Source: Neofusicoccum parvum
Lineage: Eukaryota; Ascomycota; Dothideomycetes; Botryosphaeriales; Botryosphaeriaceae
Direction of reading: 5' to 3'
DNA: 64,000 nucleotides
NCBI GenBank assembly: GCA_020912385.1
Contig: CP087213.1
Span: 1,302,001-1,366,000 of the forward strand
Both the position numbers and the translations under genes were made by a program. This document shows positions 57,819-64,000 of this stretch, piece after piece. How positions within the stretch are numbered: position 1 is the first letter of the stretch; every line of letters starts with the position of its first letter. Below the pieces are notes generated by a model that had not been told where the DNA came from, searched no databases, and worked only from the letters and a program-made list of their open reading frames with translations.

Positions 57819-58333
57819 AGAAGGGATAAACTGACATCCTTCGGGATCGTCGATGTTGGTGGTGGATGGAACAGGGAAGTTCAAGGAGTGGTTTGTAAGG
57901 ATAGAGGAGTGAGGGAGGCGTGGTGGGCCACCGCTGCTGCTACTCGAGCCTTGAATGTAATCGCCCAACAAACTGGTCAAATAGAAGGAATGATCATCTT
58001 TCGATTTCACGTTTTCGGTATGAATGATTCACCCTGAATGCGGTCATGTCATGCGTCCTTCAAGCTTCGGCGAAAGCAATTTGACTCTAGCTCCTGTGCC
58101 TCCGATTTGGGAATCCGGTCTGTCATGAAGGTCGAGTGGACGTAGCGAAAATTCGCCTGTCTTTGATCTGCGCCGGAGACTCAGTTGGTGACAAGAGGAG
58201 AGGCGCGTCACTTTTCGGGCGGCGACCTTTATCGATAAGCAAGACCCTTGCACGAACTTTTGCAACCTACGACCGCTAAACCACAACTCCACACATATCA
58301 CCGCCACCAACACCAACCACTACCGCCGCCAAC
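57819..58333. other. Spacer rpn3 / imp3
   Basis: About 515 bases between two genes on the same strand: rpn3 3' region, then the imp3 promoter with a CA/CC-rich leader (58260-58330). No gene recognised. Confidence 0.5.
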
Positions 58334-58900
58334 ATGGTCCGCAAGCTCAAGCACCACGAGCAGAAGCTGCTCCGCAAGGTCGACTTCACCACCTACAAGA
58401 GCGACAACAACCACCGCGACGCGCAGGTGATCCGGCGGTACGCGATCCAGAAGCCCGAAGACTACACCAAGTACAACCGCCTCTGCGGCTCGCTCCGCTC
58501 GCTCGCGCACCGGCTGTCGGACCTCGACCCGGCGGACCCGGTGCGGCTCAAGCACGAGCGGCTGCTGCTCGAGAAGCTCGAGGACCTGGGGATCCTGAGC
58601 ACGGGGACGGGGTCGCGCAAGCTCAGCGACGTGGAGCGGCGGGCGACGGTGTCGGCGTTCGCGCGGCGGCGGCTGGGCGTGGTGATGACGCGGCTGCGCA
58701 TGGCCGACACGGTGCAGGCCGCCGTCCGCTTCGTCGAGCAGGGCCACGTGCGCGTCGGCCCCGACGTCGTCACCGACCCGGCCTTCCTCGTCTCGCGCAA
58801 CATGGAGGACTTCGTCACCTGGGTCGACTCGTCCAAGATCAAGCGCAACATCCTCAAGTACCGCGACCAGCTCGACGACTTCGACCTGGAGCGCGCATAA
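58334..58900 (+). CDS. imp3: Imp3, U3 snoRNP protein of the small-subunit processome
   Basis: Binds U3 snoRNA and helps it pair with pre-rRNA in the nucleolus. Single exon, 188 residues, nearly the same as yeast. [18 protein letters not shown] opens the protein exactly as in the family. [19 protein letters not shown] and [20 protein letters not shown] lead to an S4 RNA-binding domain ([35 protein letters not shown]), and [14 protein letters not shown] closes it. Codon use is extremely G/C-ended compared with neighbours. It is the second processome gene in the window, 22 kb from utp18. Confidence 0.97.
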   Translation: MVRKLKHHEQKLLRKVDFTTYKSDNNHRDAQVIRRYAIQKPEDYTKYNRLCGSLRSLAHRLSDLDPADPVRLKHERLLLEKLEDLGILSTGTGSRKLSDVERRATVSAFARRRLGVVMTRLRMADTVQAAVRFVEQGHVRVGPDVVTDPAFLVSRNMEDFVTWVDSSKIKRNILKYRDQLDDFDLERA

Positions 58901-59901
58901 GGAAAACGGGCGGGATCGAAGGCGGCATTTACACGGGCGTTTGGCGCATTCAACGGCGTATACCGAGGACGGGAGAAACGAGACAAGGGAAAACTGGGGG
59001 ATATGTTCATCATCATTTCATGTATGGAGGCGTGAATTCTACTGTAGCGCAGGTTTGCCTCGACTAACTTTCGCGAGTCATATGGCACATGTATGCTACG
59101 AATCCAAAGCAGTAATAGACTCTATACTTGCTACTCTCGAGAAACCCAAAACCCAGAAACTGTAACTACAAACGAACAGACGCAAAAAGTCATGAACTCC
59201 CAGTAAATGATGATGTGATGTCGAAAAAGGTTCCCTGTGCCATGCCCATGTTCCACCCCCCCAACAGATATGAAAGGAGAAGAGCCGAATAGTGCGCCCG
59301 GAATGGTATCCTCCAGCCCTTCCAGTTGTGATGCGTTGATACGACGCCTGAAAAAGACGAGAATATGATGCCGAGGAGATCCTGAAAAATCATTCGCCTG
59401 AGAAACTGAAAACGTATAATGGAGTGGAGGAAAAAAAGAAAAGCAATATAACTCGAGGAGACCGGACTGCGAATGTGCAGTCGTATGTGAGGAAAACGAT
59501 CGCGTCGTCTCTCCATCATCTAGAGGGATGTACGACCGATGAATGATAGAAGGCCTTGTGGCTCAAAAATAAGACAAGACCCTCTTTGTGCTCGTGGGTT
59601 AAAATGTGATCTAACTGAGTGAGAAAAATCAAGACGCCATCGTCAGAAAAAGCGTGTGTAGTCGTCGAGGTCATTGCGAGTGTGATCGTCTCAAGGGGTA
59701 TCTTGCTCCAAACCGAGGGAGGAGTAGTGAAGCAGCATGATTCGGATATGAAAGAAACACGCGCTCTGGAAACACCCCCCAAGGGCTCCAGAAAGATTAG
59801 TCGGCCACGCTGAATGAACGCTGTCTCGTGATACTCAAACACCAATCGGAAGCTCCAAGATGAACAGACGAAGAGGGAGACGCCAAAAAGACACTCTTAT
59901 C
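58901..59901. other. Convergent 3' region imp3 / NYN gene
   Basis: One kilobase of tail-to-tail spacer, A/T-richer than most of the window. Short frames on both strands lack domains. No gene recognised. Confidence 0.55.
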
Positions 59902-61818
59902 TCAAGTGTCAAGCAAGTCCTCAACGTAGTCATCCAAGCTGATGATGCGGAACGAATCCCCCCATTTCTGGCGGAATTCGCGTCTCTTGTATGCACTGCT
60001 GATGCCAGCCTGCCACGAGACAAGTTCAACGCGCCAGCCCTTCTTGAGCGCACGCTCAACCATACGCATGAAGCCTTGGCTATACTCAGCAGCCGCGGCG
60101 TCACCTGTGGCAAGCACAATGGTCGATGGTTCGTCGACATCGACAACCGACTCGAGCATCTTCAGGTGCAGAATCTCGTCTACACCCTGCTCGACCCAGG
60201 CCTCCTTAGCCTTCGCAACTGCGGTCGTTTCAGATCCACTGCCACTGCCATCACCCCCGCTAGAGGAGGGACGGTAGTGGCCGTTGCTGCGGGCGTCGCG
60301 TTGTTGAAAGTACTTTTGACGCTCGGTGAGCTCGCGTGCTTTGAACACCTTGTCTAGGATATTCGTCTCGTAGCCGATGGCTTTTGCTCTCTCAAATGCG
60401 GGAATAGCAGGCAGCGAGCCCACCAAGACGCGCTTGGCGACCGGCCGGCGGCGCTCCATCAGCAGAACGAGAGCTTCAAAGTCAATGTCCTCGCGGCGGA
60501 TGCGAGCTTGCGTGGGGAGACCACGCATCGACTTTACGCAGTTCTGGAAGCCAATGTGAATATTGGAAAAGTCGATGAAAACATGAACGCCATCAGGCGC
60601 ATGCGTGTGGTTGACAAGTTGCGCGGGTTTGACAAGCCAGTGCTTGTCTTCACCGAAATTGCGAATAAGAGTCAAGAGGAAGTGAATATTCCTGTCGTCC
60701 TTGTCCCGGATGGTTAAGGGCTTAGCTTGTTGGTGTGAAGGAGACGTGCCAGGGCCTTGGAAATATAGCGGCGTCTGGTTCAATATGGCATTGAGGTAGC
60801 CTGAATTCATACTTGCAGGAGCCGGCGAGGTAGCTGGTACAGGCTCGGGCTTCTTGGGTGGACTGCGTGACTTGAAGGCGTCACGCTTCTTGGTGGGGGA
60901 ACCGGAATGGTTCTTCAAGATACCCTCCTTATCAGAACTGGAGAGTTTGAACGTAATTGCAGAGTCCTCAGGCTTCATAGACTTCATCGGAATATCGATG
61001 GGTTTAGAAGGAGGCATGCGTGTGGCAGGCTTTCCCGGCAGCTTCTTAGGCTCAGTGAAGGGCACCGCCTGCGGAGTACGAACGTCCTTAATCTTGGATA
61101 CTTGAGGCGTCGAGGGAGCCGCGCGCGAACGCAAGTTGTACCGATGGGTGGGCCCGGAAGCTGACTGTTCCGCCGTGGTGATGGTATGGATGCTAGCTTT
61201 GCGCGCTGGCGTATAGAGTTGTGCGTCATCCTCGGATTCGAGATCACTGACGGTTTTGGGCTTCGTTGCAAGCTTCTCAGCTTCAGCCGCCCGGCGGGCC
61301 TTGCGATTCTCTCTCTTGCGCTGAGTCTTGGTCAAGTTTGATAAGTCCTTCGCCGGACCATCGGACATTTCCGCAGCTGCGGTGCCGAAGACATCGTCGA
61401 CTCCATTTGCGAGAGCGTCCGATCCATCTTCTACCGCGGTCCTCCACTTCACACCCTTGACGGTTGGCGGACGGTAAGCGGCACCGTCAGAAGTGTAAGC
61501 TTCCTTCTCCTTGTCTAGGCTTGGTTCGGAAGACGGTGGGGTGAGGAGCGGGACCTGCGGTGGCGATGCGTCGCGAGGCACACCCAGGAACTCCCAGACC
61601 TTGTTGAAGTCGCCCAAGCCACCCGCCGACTCATTAGCTGTCTTGGGCTGGAGCTCATCATGCTGAGGCGGCTCCTCGGGAGCGGAGCGGAGAGCGGTAG
61701 AAGGCGGCTTAGGCGACAGGGAGTTGATCAGGTTGAGCACCTGGGAGAAGTCCCATGGTGTGTCCTCGGGGGTCGCGGGCATGTGCGGATTTGGCTTGGT
61801 TGTGGATGCCATCGTCAT
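59902..61818 (-). CDS. NYN-domain protein, putative RNase
   Basis: NYN domains are PIN-like metal-dependent RNA nucleases; substrate unknown. Single exon, 638 residues. The first 380 residues are disordered and Pro/Ser/Lys-rich, with a basic block TQRKRENRKARRAAEAEKL (about 167-185) and TKKRDAFKSRSPPKKPEP. The NYN fold starts at GVHVFIDFSNIHIGFQN, where the Asp is the first acidic metal ligand. AKRVLVGSLPAIPAFERAKA and GYETNILDKVF follow. Then EQGVDEILHLKMLESV and STIVLATGDAAAAEYSQGFM supply the further Asp residues, and the domain ends GWRVELVSWQAGISSAYKRR and FRIISLDDYVEDLL. A low-complexity SSSGGDGSGSGS loop interrupts the domain. Start at 61818; a second ATG six bases on is equally possible. 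Confidence 0.85.
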   Translation of the reverse strand: MTMASTTKPNPHMPATPEDTPWDFSQVLNLINSLSPKPPSTALRSAPEEPPQHDELQPKTANESAGGLGDFNKVWEFLGVPRDASPPQVPLLTPPSSEPSLDKEKEAYTSDGAAYRPPTVKGVKWRTAVEDGSDALANGVDDVFGTAAAEMSDGPAKDLSNLTKTQRKRENRKARRAAEAEKLATKPKTVSDLESEDDAQLYTPARKASIHTITTAEQSASGPTHRYNLRSRAAPSTPQVSKIKDVRTPQAVPFTEPKKLPGKPATRMPPSKPIDIPMKSMKPEDSAITFKLSSSDKEGILKNHSGSPTKKRDAFKSRSPPKKPEPVPATSPAPASMNSGYLNAILNQTPLYFQGPGTSPSHQQAKPLTIRDKDDRNIHFLLTLIRNFGEDKHWLVKPAQLVNHTHAPDGVHVFIDFSNIHIGFQNCVKSMRGLPTQARIRREDIDFEALVLLMERRRPVAKRVLVGSLPAIPAFERAKAIGYETNILDKVFKARELTERQKYFQQRDARSNGHYRPSSSGGDGSGSGSETTAVAKAKEAWVEQGVDEILHLKMLESVVDVDEPSTIVLATGDAAAAEYSQGFMRMVERALKKGWRVELVSWQAGISSAYKRREFRQKWGDSFRIISLDDYVEDLLDT

Positions 61819-62641
61819 TGGAAAAAGCTGAGTCTATCGGGGTGAGGAAAGGAAGCTGTGTGGTGTGGCGGTCAGTGAGCTGCAGACGGTGATGCATGGC
61901 GGTGGCTCTGCGCGTCGTACAGTCTAGTTCGGGTGAGGCGGCCTTGCGGCAGATGGACATTGTTCGGTCCAAAGGGTGGCTTGCTGCTCGGGCGAGCGTC
62001 TAGTAGAGCTTCATGGTGGTCGAGGCGAAGGGTGGTAGCGGGCAAGACGAGGGTGCTGGTGTGGCGGTTGAAGGGTATGGCGACAGCCGGGCGACGGGCG
62101 GGTCCACTCGTCAATACATAGCTGCGGCGGGGCGGACGGCGGATGGCCCGTGCTCCTTCGTGGAGTCATTTGCGCTGCGCCTGCAGGCCCGACGAGCCCG
62201 AGTCTGAGCCACCGACTCCTCCCATTTGCCACCGCATGTTTTAGACCGCCAGCGTCGCAACTCGCACTCCGTTGACTCTGCACCGCGCGCAGACGTGGCC
62301 GATAGCAGCTACGCTCTCGTGTCTCACGCAATTGCCTGCAGCGCTCTCGTCTCGCTTGCGTGCCGCTGCAATTTGATACGCTGATCATTCAATACCTTGG
62401 CGCCGGCATGACGAAACCCACGTGGAGAAGGGGAATGAGCGTTCTCGGCTCCTAACCTCGCCTACTTATTGCTGTCTCAATAAACCATTTACATCGAAGT
62501 CGTGTGCCTTCTAGCGCCATCGGAGAGAGGATTCCATCCCGCCCCGCCCCAACACCTTGCAATGCATCTGATCCCTCTACGACTACTTCCAAATCAGTAC
62601 GCCCATGTTGCCCGATGCTGCTGCCCTCCGTCCTAAATGAG
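61819..62641. other. Spacer between ubr1 and the NYN gene
   Basis: About 820 bases: NYN promoter and ubr1 3' region, both on the minus strand. No gene recognised. Confidence 0.5.
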
Positions 62642-64000
62642 TCACATCGTCTCCCATCCGCCGTTGTTGATGTCTCCCTCTAACTTCCGCGCAATCGTCG
62701 ATGGTACTTGGTGGTGTAGCCAAACGCTTCTCACAAGTGCGTCGTACCGCTTCTGGTGCAGGTAGAGCTGGTGGTGCCGTCGCAGCGACATGTCTGTCTC
62801 GCCATGTTTGTCCAAATACGGTGCAGGGAACCAGCTACCGCTCTGGTGATGCGTGTAGAGCAGCATGCACTTGCGGATGTTGATGAACATGCCAATGTTG
62901 CCGCCGCACCTTGAAGAAAATGTTAGCATCCGACAGCCTTCAATCAGGCTTGTGTTGATACTTACTTGGCTTGGTGCTGCATGCATCCACCTTTGCCGCC
63001 TTGCTTCATGCAGCAGACCGCCTGGCTGCAGAAAATCTCTCCGCAGAAAAGGCACACGCATGGATCCGTGAGTTCTTTGTGGGGCACAGTTGGGCATTTG
63101 CGCTTGATGGCTTCGTCCGTGAGCGTGTCGTAATTCTTGGGTAAGCCGACCAATTCAAAAATTGCCGGGTGGCTAAGAGTCAAGGGTTTCGCAGGAGGAC
63201 CTGAGCGCTTGCTCTCGCGGTACAGCACCCAATGCTTGATCCAGCCTGACGCAATAGACCGGATGATGATACTCGCCGGACCATCGGCTAGATATGAGCT
63301 GAACATCTCGTCCAGCGAAGGAAGCCGCAGAGCCTTTGAGAGTCGCTGAAGCTCCGGCTCCTTGGCGGAGTCATATCCGGCGTCAGGAAACTCTATGCCG
63401 TAGCGAACATGCATGAGGATGACTGCCTTACGAACGAAGGGTAAGGCGTAAGTCGAGACCAAGACACGAAGGTACCGCAGGAAGTTGACGTTCTCCGGAT
63501 CGAAGAGCGACATGACCCTCTGGGCCCCTTGTCCTGAATCATCGGACGCCACTGCATCCTCGTTGTCCAGGACTATCCTCTTTACGAAAGAGGAGAAGAT
63601 GTCAATCTGTTCCGGTCCAAGGCCGGCCGCGTGATCCCGATAGATGCTCTCATCGCCCACGGGCGCTTTGGCAAGTACCTCTGGATTAGCCAAGACGAAC
63701 ACAGTTATGGCCTTCACGATCTCAGCAAGATAGCAAAGTCGCATGACGTGGTGGACGTCGAGGTGCAGTGCTGGAACAAGACAGGCAGAACATTCGGCAA
63801 GAAACACGAACGGATCTTGGAGGAAGAGTGGAGGAGCAGACTTTGTTCCCGTAGGAGAAGTCACTTCCTCGACCAAAGGATGGCCAAACATTAGCTGATG
63901 GAGCTGACGGTTCTGACTGTCCATGAATTCAGTGTTTGTCCTGTTCTTTCCTTGGTGGTGGATACCGCCGACGGCAAGATAAGACGTCACAGTCTCCGAC
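62642..64000 (-). CDS. ubr1: UBR1-type N-recognin E3 ubiquitin ligase, C-terminal part
   Basis: N-degron pathway E3 that recognises destabilising N-terminal residues. Only the C-terminal part is in the window; the reading frame runs past the right edge, so the UBR box and RING are not visible. Exons here are 62966-64000 (continuing) and 62642-62909, with a 56-base GT-AG intron (62910-62965) that splits a Lys codon. The C-terminal domain shows PAIFELVGLPKNYDTLTDEA, PCVCLFCGEIFCSQAVCC, GGCMQHQAKCGGNIGMF, YLDKHGETDMSLRRHHQL and ends INNGGWETM, a near-fixed C-terminus in fungal Ubr1. The Cys/His cluster is formed only after splicing (QAK joined to CGGNIG). An ATG at 63990 is internal, not the start. 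Confidence 0.92.

Noticed and set aside
1..64000. Biosynthetic gene cluster, transposons, CRISPR or rRNA
   Set aside because: Only a single P450 without synthase, transporter or regulator partners; no transposase or reverse transcriptase motifs, no long terminal repeats seen, no spaced direct repeats of CRISPR type, no rRNA sequence recognised.

Overview
This 64 kb window is nuclear DNA of a filamentous ascomycete (Pezizomycotina). The evidence is the genes themselves: an APSES regulator of the StuA type, a fungal DASH subunit (Spc34), a GH27 alpha-galactosidase with a fungal CBM1, a fused trehalose synthase-like/phosphatase protein (Tps2) and a microsomal P450. Introns are short (about 48-75 bases, one of 214). 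Intergenic DNA is GC-rich and shows no obvious RIP-like AT-rich decay. Assignment to Dothideomycetes is only a guess. I see no transposon, rRNA, CRISPR array or confident tRNA.

Layout, left to right. 1-20 kb: cullin-3 (-), the mitochondrial Hsp70 escort protein Zim17 (+), a secreted Ser/Thr/Pro-rich wall-type protein (-), a kinesin-10 with a C-terminal helix-hairpin-helix (+), Vac14 (-), a DENND6-type DENN protein (+) and a secreted alpha-galactosidase with CBM1 (+). 20-31 kb: a conserved 89-residue protein (+), a WW-like/glycine-zipper/11-mer-repeat protein (-), a cytochrome P450 (-) and a nucleotidyltransferase of the non-canonical poly(A) polymerase type with a presequence-like N-terminus (-). 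30-38 kb: Tps2 (+), Utp18 (-) and an ankyrin-repeat protein (+). 40-43 kb: StuA (-). From about 42.1 to 52.2 kb, behind the StuA start, there is no gene I can support. 52-64 kb: a protein with a NLR-type fungal N-terminal domain (-), Spc34 (-), Rpn3 (+), Imp3 (+), a NYN-domain putative nuclease (-) and the C-terminal part of a UBR1-type N-recognin (-), which runs off the right edge.

Most genes are housekeeping and do not form a pathway. Several are arranged head to head over short shared promoters (utp18/ankyrin, spc34/rpn3, vac14/dennd6, cul3/zim17) or tail to tail. Themes recur without clustering: small-subunit processome (Utp18, Imp3), ubiquitin-proteasome (Cul3, Rpn3, Ubr1), mitosis (kinesin-10, Spc34) and endomembrane (Vac14, DENND6).

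The most unusual items are two GC-AG introns, the repeat-built WW-like protein, an in-frame upstream extension of StuA, the roughly 10 kb gene-free stretch behind StuA with two strong perfect hairpins, and the NLR-type N-terminal domain without a visible NACHT or NB-ARC module. Exon boundaries were worked out by hand from splice motifs and reading-frame continuity. They have not been checked against transcripts.
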